Source: Pseudonocardia hierapolitana (GTDB taxonomy: Bacteria > Actinomycetota > Actinomycetes > Mycobacteriales > Pseudonocardiaceae). From it: a stretch of 64,000 nt of DNA. Position 1 is the first letter of the stretch; every line of letters starts with the position of its first letter. The position numbers were made by a program, and so were the translations under genes. The stretch covers positions 806,001-870,000 of the forward strand of contig NZ_VIWU01000001.1 of assembly GCF_007994075.1 (NCBI RefSeq). Direction: 5' to 3'. This document shows positions 53,642-62,181 of the stretch, one piece after another. The notes under the pieces were generated by a model. That model had not been told where the DNA came from and did no database searches. It saw nothing but the letters and a program-made list of their open reading frames with translations.

Positions 53642-53670
53642 AGAATACAATCTCCGGATTGTTATGTCAA
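53642..53670 (-). promoter_or_regulatory. Promoter with operator in its spacer
   Basis: On the minus strand TTGACA (53670-53665) is followed after exactly 17 bases by TATTCT (53647-53642). The spacer is almost filled by the perfect dyad ACAATC-TCCG-GATTGT (53663-53648). The start codon lies seven bases past the -10, so the transcript would begin on or next to the ATG. A bound regulator would block RNA polymerase directly. A second half-site, ACAATC, occurs at 53681-53686. Confidence 0.75.
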
Positions 53671-56513
53671 CAAAAAGAGTACAATCTACCTGCCGCGACT
53701 TCGGCGAGGTGTAGCGCCTGGCGACCGGCGCCCTGAATGATCTGCGTCCGGCAGCTGAAACCGTCGGCGAGGACGAGCGTGTCCGGACTCGCCGCCCGCA
53801 CGGCGGGGAGCAGCACATGCTCGCCGATCGCCATCGAGACCTCGTAGTGCCCCCGCTCGAAACCGAAGTTGCCCGCGAGGCCGCAGCACCCCGACGCGAG
53901 CGTGACGGTGTCGACCGCCAGCCGGGCGAGCACCCGCTCGTCGGCGTCGGAGCCGAGCACGGCGTGCTGGTGGCAGTGGACCTGGCGGACGGCCTGCCCA
54001 CCATGCTGCGGCGGATCCCAGTGCCCCGCCTCGGTGTCGAGGAACTCCGCCAGGGTCAGCACCCGGTCCGCCAGGTGCCGCGACGCCTCGTCGGAAAGGA
54101 GCTCGGGCAGGTCCACCCGGAGCGCGGCTGCGCAGCTCGGTTCCAACACGACGACCGGCAGGCCGGCCTCGACGACCGGCGCGAGGATCCGCTGGGTGCG
54201 CCGGGCGATCCGGCTCGCGGTGTCGAGCTGCCCGGTGGACAGCCACGTCAGCCCGCAGCAGACCCGGCCGGCGGGCAGGCGGACCGCGAACCCGGCCGCC
54301 TCGAGCACCTCGGTGGCGGCCCGGCCCACCTGCGGGCTGAAGTGGTTGGTGAAGGTGTCTGGCCAGAGCAGCACCTCCGGCCGCGACCCGGCGTCCGCCT
54401 GCCGGGAGCGGAACCAGCGGGCGAAGGTGGTCGGGGCGAAGGCCGGGAGCCGGCGCTCCTCCGCGATGCCACCGAGCCTGCGCACCAGCGGTCCGAGCAG
54501 GCCCGACCGGGCCACGGAGTTCACCGGCCCCGGCGCCAGCGCGGCGAGCCGGGCGAGCGTCGGCAGGTGGCCCATCGAATAGTGGGCAGCGGGCCGGACC
54601 CGCCCTCGGTAGTGCTGGTGCAGGAACTCCGACTTGTAGGTCGCCATGTCGACGCCCACCGGGCAGTCGGACCGGCACCCCTTGCACGACAGGCACAGGT
54701 CGAGCGCGTCGCGGACCTCCGGCGACCGCCACCCCTCCTCGACCACGTCGCCGTTGACCATCTCGAGCAGCACCCGCGCCCGGCCCCGCGTCGAGTCCTT
54801 CTCCTCGCGGGTGGCCCGGAAGCTCGGGCACATGACGTCGGAGTCGGAGGACGGGTGCGCCTCGCGGCACTTGCCGACACCGACGCACCGGCGCACCGCC
54901 TGGCGGAAGTCGCCGCCGTCGTGCGGGTAGCCGAAGCGGACGGGCAGGGGGCCCACCGGCGGGACGAACCGGAGGTCCTCGTCGAGCGGGCGCGGCCGCA
55001 CGATCACCCCCGGGTTCATGCCGTCGTCGGGGTCCCAGATCGACTTGAACCGCTCGAAGAGGGCGATCATCTCCGGCGGGTACATGCGGCCGAGCAGCTC
55101 CGACCGGGCCTGGCCGTCGCCGTGCTCCCCGGACAGCGAGCCGCCGTGCGCGACCACCAGGTCGGCGGCGTCGGTGACGAACCGCCGGAAGCCCGCCGCG
55201 CCACCGGGCCCGACCAGGTCGACGTCGATCCTGGTGTGGATGCAGCCCTCGCCGAAGTGGCCGAACGTGATGCCGGTCAGGCCGTGCGCGGCCAGCAGCG
55301 CGCGGAACTCGCGCAGGTAGGAAGCCAGCCGGTCGGGCGGGACGGCGGCGTCCTCCCAGCCCGGCCACGCCTCCCTCCCGTCTGCGGCCCGCGTCGCGAC
55401 GCCGGCGCCTTCCTCCCGGGCCCGCCACAGCAGGCGCTGCAACCCCGGGTCGGTGACCACCGCACCGCGGGTGCCCACGCTCGCGGCGATCGCCGCGGCG
55501 TTCTCGGCCGCCTCTCCCGCCGACTCCCCCGCGACCTCGACGAAGAGCCACGCACCGCCGTCGGGCAGGTGCGCCGCGGCGGCCGCGCCGGACCCGGTGG
55601 CGAGCCGCAGCAGCCGGGCGTCCATGCCCTCGACGGTCTGCGGCCGCAACGGCAGGACCGCGGGCACCGCCTCGGCGGCGGCCACGTCGTCGGGGAAGCC
55701 GAGCACCAGCAGGGCCTTCGCCGCCGGCACGGGGACCAGCCGGACGGTGGCCGACAGCACGGTGACGCAGGTGCCCTCGGTGCCCACGAGCGAGCGCGCC
55801 ACGTCGAACCCGTTCTCGGGCAACAGCGCGTCGAGGGCGTAGCCGGACACCCGGCGCTCCACCGGCGGGAAGCCGGTCCGCAGCGTGGCCAGGTTCTCGC
55901 GGGCCAGCGCGTGGAGCTCGCGGTACACCGCGCGCTCGCGCGCCGCGCCACCGAGCGCCGGCCCGTCCGGCCCGACGCGCATCCGAGTGCCGTCGTAGAG
56001 CAGCACGTCGAGCGCCTCGACGTTGTGCGACGTCCGCCCCCACCGCACCGAGTGGGAGCCGCAGGCGTCGTTGCCGAGCATCCCGCCTACCGTGCAGCGG
56101 CTGTGCGTCGACGGGTCGGGGCCGAAGGTGAGCCCGTGGGCACCGGCGGCAGCCCGCAGGTCGTCGAGGACGACCCCAGGCTCGACGGTGGCGGTGCCCC
56201 GCTCCGGGTCGACCTCGACGATCCCGGTCAGGTGGCGGGAGAAGTCCAGCACGACCCCGGGCCCGATCGCGTTGCCCGCGACGCTGGTGCCGCCGCCGCG
56301 CGCGGTGACCGGGACGCCGAACTCACGCGCGACGGCCACCGCGGCCGCCACGTCCTCCGCGTCACGGGGTAGCACGACGGCCAGCGGGTCGTGCCGGTAG
56401 TTGGACGCGTCCATCGTGTACAGGGCTCGCGTCGCGACGTCGACGCCGACGCTGCCCCGGACGGTCTGGGCGAGCCGCTCCCGGACGTCGCGCCGCACGG
56501 CGGCCCGCGTCAC
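53667..56513 (-). CDS. FAD-binding and Fe-S-cluster dehydrogenase (fused D-2-hydroxyacid dehydrogenase type)
   Basis: A 948-residue fusion. Residues 40-260 are a PCMH-type FAD domain (VPVTARGGGTSVAGNAIGPG, MLGNDACGSHSVRWGRTSHN). Residues 260-530 are the FAD-oxidase C-terminal cap (ITFGHFGEGCIHTRIDVDLV, GSLSGEHGDGQARSELLGRM). The Fe-S part has LCLSCKGCRSDCPVGVD and CCG-type domains (CCGLTW, CCGLAGNFGFE). Such proteins oxidise D-lactate or D-2-hydroxyglutarate at the membrane. The partner iron alcohol dehydrogenase makes D-2-hydroxyglutarate in this family, so D-2HG is a fair guess. The GTG at 56513 overlaps the ALDH stop (GTGA). Confidence 0.88.
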   Translation of the reverse strand: MTRAAVRRDVRERLAQTVRGSVGVDVATRALYTMDASNYRHDPLAVVLPRDAEDVAAAVAVAREFGVPVTARGGGTSVAGNAIGPGVVLDFSRHLTGIVEVDPERGTATVEPGVVLDDLRAAAGAHGLTFGPDPSTHSRCTVGGMLGNDACGSHSVRWGRTSHNVEALDVLLYDGTRMRVGPDGPALGGAARERAVYRELHALARENLATLRTGFPPVERRVSGYALDALLPENGFDVARSLVGTEGTCVTVLSATVRLVPVPAAKALLVLGFPDDVAAAEAVPAVLPLRPQTVEGMDARLLRLATGSGAAAAAHLPDGGAWLFVEVAGESAGEAAENAAAIAASVGTRGAVVTDPGLQRLLWRAREEGAGVATRAADGREAWPGWEDAAVPPDRLASYLREFRALLAAHGLTGITFGHFGEGCIHTRIDVDLVGPGGAAGFRRFVTDAADLVVAHGGSLSGEHGDGQARSELLGRMYPPEMIALFERFKSIWDPDDGMNPGVIVRPRPLDEDLRFVPPVGPLPVRFGYPHDGGDFRQAVRRCVGVGKCREAHPSSDSDVMCPSFRATREEKDSTRGRARVLLEMVNGDVVEEGWRSPEVRDALDLCLSCKGCRSDCPVGVDMATYKSEFLHQHYRGRVRPAAHYSMGHLPTLARLAALAPGPVNSVARSGLLGPLVRRLGGIAEERRLPAFAPTTFARWFRSRQADAGSRPEVLLWPDTFTNHFSPQVGRAATEVLEAAGFAVRLPAGRVCCGLTWLSTGQLDTASRIARRTQRILAPVVEAGLPVVVLEPSCAAALRVDLPELLSDEASRHLADRVLTLAEFLDTEAGHWDPPQHGGQAVRQVHCHQHAVLGSDADERVLARLAVDTVTLASGCCGLAGNFGFERGHYEVSMAIGEHVLLPAVRAASPDTLVLADGFSCRTQIIQGAGRQALHLAEVAAGRLYSFC

Positions 56514-57997
56514 CGCGTGCCGAACCCGTACGAGCGGCGGGCCGAACGGATCTGCACGGTCTTGAGGCTCGAGAACTCCAGCAGTCCCTCGCGTCCGGCC
56601 TCCCGGCCGAACCCGCTCGCCTTGACCCCGCCGAAGGGGATGTGGGTCGAGCCGTCCAGGTGCGTGTTCACCCAGACCGTGCCCGAGCGCAGCTCGCGGG
56701 AGACTGCTAGCGCGGTCGACACGTCCGACGTCCACACGGTGTGCGCCAGGCCGTAGCTCGTGGCGTTGGCCATGCGCACGGCCTCGTCCGCGTCGGCGAC
56801 GGTGGTCAGCGACACGACCGGGCCGAAGATCTCCTCGCGGAACACCGGCGAGTCCGGCGTCACCCGGTCGAGCACGGTCGGCGCGAGGAACGAGCCACGG
56901 CGCAGCTCACCGTCCAACCGGTCGCCGCCGCGGAGCACCCGCGCGCCGGCCTCGTGGCCCGCCTCGAGGTATCCGAGGACCTTCGCGAGGTGGTTCTCGT
57001 GGATGAGCGGGCCGAGGTCGGTCCGCTCGGCGGCGGGATCCCCGGTGACGAGCGTGTCGGTCCGCGCGACGACGGCCTCGGTGAACCGGTTCGCGATCGC
57101 AGCCTGCACCAGGATCCGGGGGCCTGCGACGCAGCACTGCCCCGAGTTGAAGAACGCCGCGAACACGGCCGCCTCGGCGGCCTGGTCGAGATCGGCGTCG
57201 GCGAGCACGATGTTCGCGCCCTTTCCGCCCAGCTCGAGACCAACCCTTGTCAGCGACGACCCGGCCGCCGCCGCCACGGCGCGCCCGCTCGCCGTCGAGC
57301 CGGTGAAGGACACGACGTCGACCGCGGGGTGCGCGGCGAGCGGCGCACCGACCTCGCTGCCGAGCCCGGTGACCACGTTGACGACCCCGGCCGGCACCCC
57401 GGCCCCCTCGGCGATGCGCGCGATCTCGAGTGCGCTGCCCGAGGTCAACTCCGACGGTTTGACCACCACCGTGCAGCCGAGCGCGAGCGCGTAGGGCAGC
57501 TTCTGGCAGAGGATCCCGGCCGGGAAGTTCCACGGGATGATCAGGGCGGCGACCCCGGCCGGCTCGTGCGCGGAGTACGCGAGCAGGTCGCGGTCGACGT
57601 CCGTCCACGAGTCGCCGCGCAGGGTCTCCACCAGCGACGCGGCCGTGGCGATGTGCGCCGCGCCAGCCCGGATGTCGGCCCGGGCGTACCGGATCGGCTT
57701 GCCGGCCTCGGATCGGTCGAGCGCGGCGAGGTGGGGGACCTCCGCCTCGACGGCGGCGGCGAACCGGCGCAGCACCGCAGCCCGTTCACCCGCGGACATG
57801 CGCGGCCACGGGCCGTGGTCGAACGCGCGCCGCGCCGCGGCGACCGCGAGGTCCACCTCGCGCGCCGAGCCGGCCGCGAACTCCGCGACGGGTTGACCGG
57901 TGGCCGGGTCGTCGCGGATCAGGTGGGGGCCGGAGGCCAGCGCGTGCCCCTCGATGTGGTGCTCGTAGCGGCGAACGCTGGTCGAGGTGGTCATCAT
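56510..57997 (-). CDS. Aldehyde dehydrogenase
   Basis: A 495-residue NAD(P)-dependent aldehyde dehydrogenase. The N anchor is ALIIPWNFP, the catalytic Glu is in GLELGGKGAN, the nucleophilic Cys in FFNSGQCCVAGPRI, and EEIFGPVVS and the C-terminal GGVKASGFGREAG are present. It oxidises an aldehyde to the acid. In this operon it follows the GMC alcohol oxidase, so it likely takes the aldehyde formed there. It starts inside the stop codon of the small upstream gene (ATGA), and its own stop overlaps the next start (GTGA). Confidence 0.92.
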   Translation of the reverse strand: MMTTSTSVRRYEHHIEGHALASGPHLIRDDPATGQPVAEFAAGSAREVDLAVAAARRAFDHGPWPRMSAGERAAVLRRFAAAVEAEVPHLAALDRSEAGKPIRYARADIRAGAAHIATAASLVETLRGDSWTDVDRDLLAYSAHEPAGVAALIIPWNFPAGILCQKLPYALALGCTVVVKPSELTSGSALEIARIAEGAGVPAGVVNVVTGLGSEVGAPLAAHPAVDVVSFTGSTASGRAVAAAAGSSLTRVGLELGGKGANIVLADADLDQAAEAAVFAAFFNSGQCCVAGPRILVQAAIANRFTEAVVARTDTLVTGDPAAERTDLGPLIHENHLAKVLGYLEAGHEAGARVLRGGDRLDGELRRGSFLAPTVLDRVTPDSPVFREEIFGPVVSLTTVADADEAVRMANATSYGLAHTVWTSDVSTALAVSRELRSGTVWVNTHLDGSTHIPFGGVKASGFGREAGREGLLEFSSLKTVQIRSARRSYGFGTR

Positions 57998-58431
57998 CGG
58001 GACTCCCCCGTTCCAGGCGTCGGGCGGTAGATCGGACCACGTTCGATGACCGGGTCGAGCAGGCCGTCGTGCAGGGTCCGGATGACGTCGTCCGGGTCGA
58101 CGATCTTGGCCTCCTGCCCCGGGTAGCCCAGCTCCGCCATGACCCGGGGTGACATCAGGTAGCCGCCGGCCACGACGACGGCGACGGTGTCGAACCCGGG
58201 GACGGCGCCGGCGCGCAGCCGCGCCACCGCCGTGGCGGCGTCGTCGGTGGCGACCGCCGTGAGCACCTCGACCAGGGGCGCGGCGAGGTCGGGCCGAGCG
58301 CGGACGACCTCGTCGAGCAGTGCCTCGGGTACACCGGCCTCGGTGGCCGATGGCATCCCCTGCGCGGCGGGGATGAGCACGTCGGCGATGCCGGCGAGCA
58401 CCGCGCGCAGGTCGGGAGCGATCGCGGTCAC
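57994..58431 (-). CDS. Small partner protein of the GMC oxidoreductase (gluconate-dehydrogenase subunit-3-like)
   Basis: A 145-residue helical protein: LRAVLAGIADVLIPAAQGMP, LLDEVVRARPDLAAPLVEVL, VVAGGYLMSPRVMAELGYPG. Size, the conserved ADxxIPxxxxMPSA-like opening and the gene order directly after a GMC oxidoreductase match subunit-3-type proteins that accompany GMC dehydrogenases and help their export or maturation. Here no Tat signal is seen. It overlaps both neighbours by 4 bp (GTGA upstream, ATGA downstream), which supports a complex with the GMC protein. Confidence 0.65.
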   Translation of the reverse strand: MTAIAPDLRAVLAGIADVLIPAAQGMPSATEAGVPEALLDEVVRARPDLAAPLVEVLTAVATDDAATAVARLRAGAVPGFDTVAVVVAGGYLMSPRVMAELGYPGQEAKIVDPDDVIRTLHDGLLDPVIERGPIYRPTPGTGESR

Positions 58432-60020
58432 GCCGGCACCACCTGCGCCGCCCGGTCCCGCACGAGGGCGTCCGCACACCGCAGCGCGTTCGCCGCGATC
58501 GTCGCGGTCGGGTTGACCCCCGACGAGGTGGGGAACGTGCTCCCGTCGAGGACGAAGAGGTTCGGCACGTCGTGACACCTGCCGACGGGGTCGACGACCG
58601 AGGTCGCGGGATCGCGCCCCATCACCGCGGTGCCCATCAGGTGCCATCCGGACGCCCTGATGTGCCCGTTCAGGATGGTCTGGGTCGCCCCCATCTCGCG
58701 GAGCACCAGCTCGAGTTTGGTGAGGTGGAAGTCCATCATGGCGCGCGCGTTCTCCGATGTCCGGTACTCGATCCGCACGCCGGGGACACCGGCGGCGTCG
58801 ACGGTGTCCGGGTCGAGGACGACCCTGTTGGACTCGTCGGGCAGGTCCTCGCAGATCACGGTCCAGATCGCGGAGCGGCCGAGCCGGGCCCGCAACGCGG
58901 TGTGGAAGTCCTCGCCCCAGCTGCCCTCGGTGCCCCAGAGCCCGGGGAGCATCATCGACAGCGGTGCTCCGCTGGGCAGCAGGTTCCACTTCGCACCGCG
59001 CACGAAGCCGCGCGCCACGTCCGTCTCGTAGAACTGCAGGGAGTGCAGGTGCTGCCCGAGCGGCCCGCGCCAGCTCTCCAGGTCCTCGTCGAAGATCCCG
59101 ATGGCGTTGCCGAACGGGTGCATCATGAGCCGCCGCCCGACCAGTCCCGACGAGTTGGCCAGCCCCGAGTTCAGCAGGATCCGCGGCGTCCCGATGGCGT
59201 TGGCGCACAGGATGACCACCTGCGCCCGCTGGATGCGCTCGACACCGTCGTGGTCGACGTACCCGACCCCGTCCACCAGCCCGGACGCGGTGGTGACGAG
59301 CTCCCGGACCCGGGCCCCGGTGACCAGCCGCACCCCGTCCGCGACCAGGTCCGGCCAGTGCGTCCGGTCCGGAGAGGCCTTCGCGCCCACGGGACAGCCG
59401 AACGGGCAGGCGGTGCTCTGCGCACACGCGTGCAAGCGGCCGTAGTCCTTCGTCGCGATGGCGTTGCTGCCCGGCCACCAGTGCCAACCGAGCCGGTTGA
59501 GCGCCTCGGCGCCGCGCCTGCCCACCTTGTTGAGCGGCACCGGCGGCAGCGGCGGCGCCGTGGCGGGCGGCAGGGCCGGGTCGCCCTCCAGCCCCGACAC
59601 CGCGAACTGCCGCTCGACCTCGTCGAAGTACGGTTCGAGGTCTTCGTAGGTCACCGGCCAGTCGTCGGCCACCCCGTCCAGGGTGCGCACGCGGAAGTCC
59701 GAGGGCAGGAACCGTTCCCAGTGCGCCGCGTACATGACGGCGCTGCCCCCGACGCCGTTGTACATCAGCGCGGTGATGTCCGAGTCCCCGTCGTCGACGG
59801 GGTAGTCGCCCGGCGCCCGCCGGGTGTTGGGGTTCCAGTCCCAGTGCTTGCGGGCCACCAGCTCGAAGTCCGGGAAGCCCGCCCGGGCCTTCGAGTAGTC
59901 CGGCCACCCTCCCTGTTCGAGGCAGACGACCGACATGCCTGCGTCCGCGAGGCGCCTCGCCGTGACGGCGCCGGACGGCCCGGCACCGACGATGACGGCG
60001 TCGACCCGGTCGACGTCCAT
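58428..60020 (-). CDS. GMC-family FAD oxidoreductase
   Basis: A 530-residue glucose-methanol-choline oxidoreductase. The FAD Rossmann motif is AVIVGAGPSGAVTARRLADA (residues about 10-29). The central part has WPVTYEDLEPYFDEVE and TACPFGCPVGAKASPD. The C-terminal active-site segment is GWHLMGTAVMG, then VNPTATIAANALRCADALV, with the His/Asn pair. Such enzymes oxidise alcohols or sugars. The family branch with GW(H)LMGT is often bacterial and works with a separate small subunit. That subunit overlaps it. The next gene is an aldehyde dehydrogenase, consistent with alcohol to acid oxidation. Confidence 0.88.
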   Translation of the reverse strand: MDVDRVDAVIVGAGPSGAVTARRLADAGMSVVCLEQGGWPDYSKARAGFPDFELVARKHWDWNPNTRRAPGDYPVDDGDSDITALMYNGVGGSAVMYAAHWERFLPSDFRVRTLDGVADDWPVTYEDLEPYFDEVERQFAVSGLEGDPALPPATAPPLPPVPLNKVGRRGAEALNRLGWHWWPGSNAIATKDYGRLHACAQSTACPFGCPVGAKASPDRTHWPDLVADGVRLVTGARVRELVTTASGLVDGVGYVDHDGVERIQRAQVVILCANAIGTPRILLNSGLANSSGLVGRRLMMHPFGNAIGIFDEDLESWRGPLGQHLHSLQFYETDVARGFVRGAKWNLLPSGAPLSMMLPGLWGTEGSWGEDFHTALRARLGRSAIWTVICEDLPDESNRVVLDPDTVDAAGVPGVRIEYRTSENARAMMDFHLTKLELVLREMGATQTILNGHIRASGWHLMGTAVMGRDPATSVVDPVGRCHDVPNLFVLDGSTFPTSSGVNPTATIAANALRCADALVRDRAAQVVPA

Positions 60021-60029
60021 TGCCACCCC

Positions 60030-61304
60030 CTACCAGTTGTGGAGCGACTCGGCGAGGATCCGCCCGAGCACGTCCGCGTCGACGGGGCGCGGCGCGCCCG
60101 CGAGCAGCCGCTGCTGCTTCAGTGAGCCGTCCACGAGGGACGGGAGGTCGTGCGTGGCGTAGCCGAACTCGGCCAGGCCGCGCGGCGCTCCGATGTCACG
60201 CATCAGATCCACGACACCGGCAGCGAGCCGCTCGCCCACCTCCGACGCGCCCGCAACGCCCGCGCCGACGAGCGCGTCGAGCGCGCTACGTTGCGCATCG
60301 GGAACCGTGGGGGCGACGTAGCGCAGCGTCGCGGGCAGCGTCGCTGCGACCGCGTTGCCGTGCGGGACGAACGGCCTGCCCTGCGGGAACCCGGGCGGGC
60401 GGTAGTCGTGCACCTGCGCCGCCACCGAGTACGAGCACGCGTGCGGGATGTGCACGCCCGCCGTGCTCGATCCGATGGCCGTCAGCGTGGCGGCGAGCAT
60501 CATGTCGGTGCGCGCGGCGACGTCGTCGCCGTCGTCGACCGTCTTCCGGAAGCTGCGCCCGAGCAGCCGCAACGCCTCCCGGCAGAGCGGGTCCGACACC
60601 GGGTTGGAGCCGCAGTACGTCGGGCGGCCCCCCACGGAGCGCGGCCGCGCGTCGAACCGGCTCGCCGTCAACGACTCCAGCGTGTGGGAGAGCACGTCGA
60701 GGCCGGACGAGATCGTGGCCTCGCGCGGCAGGCCGAGCGTCGTGAGCGGGTCGATGACCGACAGCCGGGGCCGCAGCGCGGGGTGGCTGATCCCGGACTT
60801 GAGGTGCAGCGCGGTGAGATCCATGACGCAGACCGCGCTGCTCTCCGAGCCCGAGCCGGCCGTCGTGGGGGCGGCGATCAGCGGCAGCAGCGGCGCGTGC
60901 GGCGCGCGCCCCGCCCCCACGGGCGCGTTCACGTAGTCGAGCAGCTCCCCGCCGTTGGTGCGCAGCAGGTTGACCGCCTTGGCGGTGTCGATCACCGACC
61001 CGCCGCCGACGGCGACGATCCCGTCGACGCGCAGGCCCCTGGTCGCCTCGTGCGCCGCGACGAGCGACTCGTCCGTCGGCTCGATGCCGACGTCGGCGTA
61101 GAGCTGTGCGCCGACACCCGCGGCCGTCAGCGCGTCGACGGCGCGGGCGGCGACGCCCGCCTCGACGACCTGCCGGTCGCTCACGACCAGCACGCGCGCC
61201 AGCCCCAGCCCGGCGGCGTCCGCGCCGATCTCGCCGAGCGCGCCGGGGCCGAACTTCATCGCCCCGGCCAGCCACCAGAAGAGCGTTTCGCGGGGTTCAG
61301 TCAT
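60030..61304 (-). CDS. Iron-containing alcohol dehydrogenase, hydroxyacid-oxoacid transhydrogenase type
   Basis: A 424-residue group III alcohol dehydrogenase. The nucleotide motif is IVAVGGGSVIDTAKAVNLLR (residues about 95-114), followed by APTTAGSGSESSAVCVMDL, and metal-ligand histidines occur in LDVLSHTLES, HIPHACSY and PFVPHGNAVA. The long insert RFDARPRSVGGRPTYCGSNP is typical of hydroxyacid-oxoacid transhydrogenases, which couple a 4-hydroxyacid to 2-oxoglutarate and yield D-2-hydroxyglutarate. The FAH-family gene overlaps its start by 8 bp (ATGACTGA). Substrate assignment beyond the subfamily is inferred. Confidence 0.85.
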   Translation of the reverse strand: MTEPRETLFWWLAGAMKFGPGALGEIGADAAGLGLARVLVVSDRQVVEAGVAARAVDALTAAGVGAQLYADVGIEPTDESLVAAHEATRGLRVDGIVAVGGGSVIDTAKAVNLLRTNGGELLDYVNAPVGAGRAPHAPLLPLIAAPTTAGSGSESSAVCVMDLTALHLKSGISHPALRPRLSVIDPLTTLGLPREATISSGLDVLSHTLESLTASRFDARPRSVGGRPTYCGSNPVSDPLCREALRLLGRSFRKTVDDGDDVAARTDMMLAATLTAIGSSTAGVHIPHACSYSVAAQVHDYRPPGFPQGRPFVPHGNAVAATLPATLRYVAPTVPDAQRSALDALVGAGVAGASEVGERLAAGVVDLMRDIGAPRGLAEFGYATHDLPSLVDGSLKQQRLLAGAPRPVDADVLGRILAESLHNW

Positions 61305-62154
61305 CGGCGCCGACGCACGTCAACCGCTGGGCGCCGAGGCAGGTGACGCCGAGCTCGATCACGTCGCCCTTCGCGAGGTAGCGCGGCGGGTCCTGCAGGT
61401 TCCCGACCCCGCCCGGGGTGCCGGTGTCGATGAGATCGCCGGGCTCGAGCACCATGAACTGGCTCAGGTGCCAGACGAGGTACCCGACGCTGAACAGCAT
61501 GTTCTTGGTGCTGCTGCGCTGCATCGGCTCCCCGTTGACGTCCAGCCACAGGCCGAGCGCCTGGACGTCGGCGACCTCGTCCGGGGTCACCAGCCACGGG
61601 CCGAGCGGGTTGAACGTCTCGCAGGACTTGCCCTTCGCCCACTCGCCGCCGCGGGTGAGCTGGAATCCGCGCTCGCTCATCTCGTTGACGACGGCGAAGC
61701 CGGCGACGACGTCGAGTCCGGCTGCCTCGTCCGGCAGGTAGCGCGCCTCCCGGCCGATCACGACGGCGAGCTCGACCTCCCAGTCGGTGCGGTCGCCGCC
61801 CCGGGGGATGCGGACCTGGTCGTACGGGCCGACGATCGTGTTGGGCGCCTTGAAGAACACCGTCGGCTCGGTCGGCACCGGGAAGCCCGCTTCCTCGGCG
61901 TGGTCGGCGTAGTTCAGGCCGATGCACACGATCTTGCCCGGTCGACCGATCGGCGGCCCGATCCGGACGGAGGCCGGGTCGACGCGGGGCAGCGCGTCGA
62001 CGTCCCCCAGGACCGCCTCGAGGTGCGCGATCCCGCCCTCCCCGAAGAACCGGGGGTCGAAGTCCCGGATCCGGCCACTCACGTCGACGATCGAGTCCTC
62101 GTGCAGGACACCGGGGCGTTCCCGGCCGGGTTCACCGAATCGCACGAGCTTCAT
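61297..62154 (-). CDS. Fumarylacetoacetate hydrolase (FAH) family protein
   Basis: A 285-residue FAH-fold enzyme. The metal-binding acidic residues are in NYADHAEEAG, DWEVELAVVIGREARYLP and the later Asp-containing stretch, with FFKAPNTIVGPYDQVRIPRG and GTPGGVGNLQDPPRYLAKGD typical of the bacterial group (hydrolases of acylpyruvates, decarboxylases and isomerases of 2-oxo acids). It acts after ring or chain opening in catabolic pathways. The ATG at 62154 is used; an in-frame start four codons upstream also exists. Confidence 0.88.
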   Translation of the reverse strand: MKLVRFGEPGRERPGVLHEDSIVDVSGRIRDFDPRFFGEGGIAHLEAVLGDVDALPRVDPASVRIGPPIGRPGKIVCIGLNYADHAEEAGFPVPTEPTVFFKAPNTIVGPYDQVRIPRGGDRTDWEVELAVVIGREARYLPDEAAGLDVVAGFAVVNEMSERGFQLTRGGEWAKGKSCETFNPLGPWLVTPDEVADVQALGLWLDVNGEPMQRSSTKNMLFSVGYLVWHLSQFMVLEPGDLIDTGTPGGVGNLQDPPRYLAKGDVIELGVTCLGAQRLTCVGADD

Positions 62155-62181
62155 CAGTCGGTCCACCTTCCATCTCGGATA

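Noticed and set aside
53817..56372. An 851-codon plus-strand open frame
   Set aside because: It is antisense to the FAD/Fe-S dehydrogenase, whose motifs are all present on the other strand. No domain is recognised in this one.
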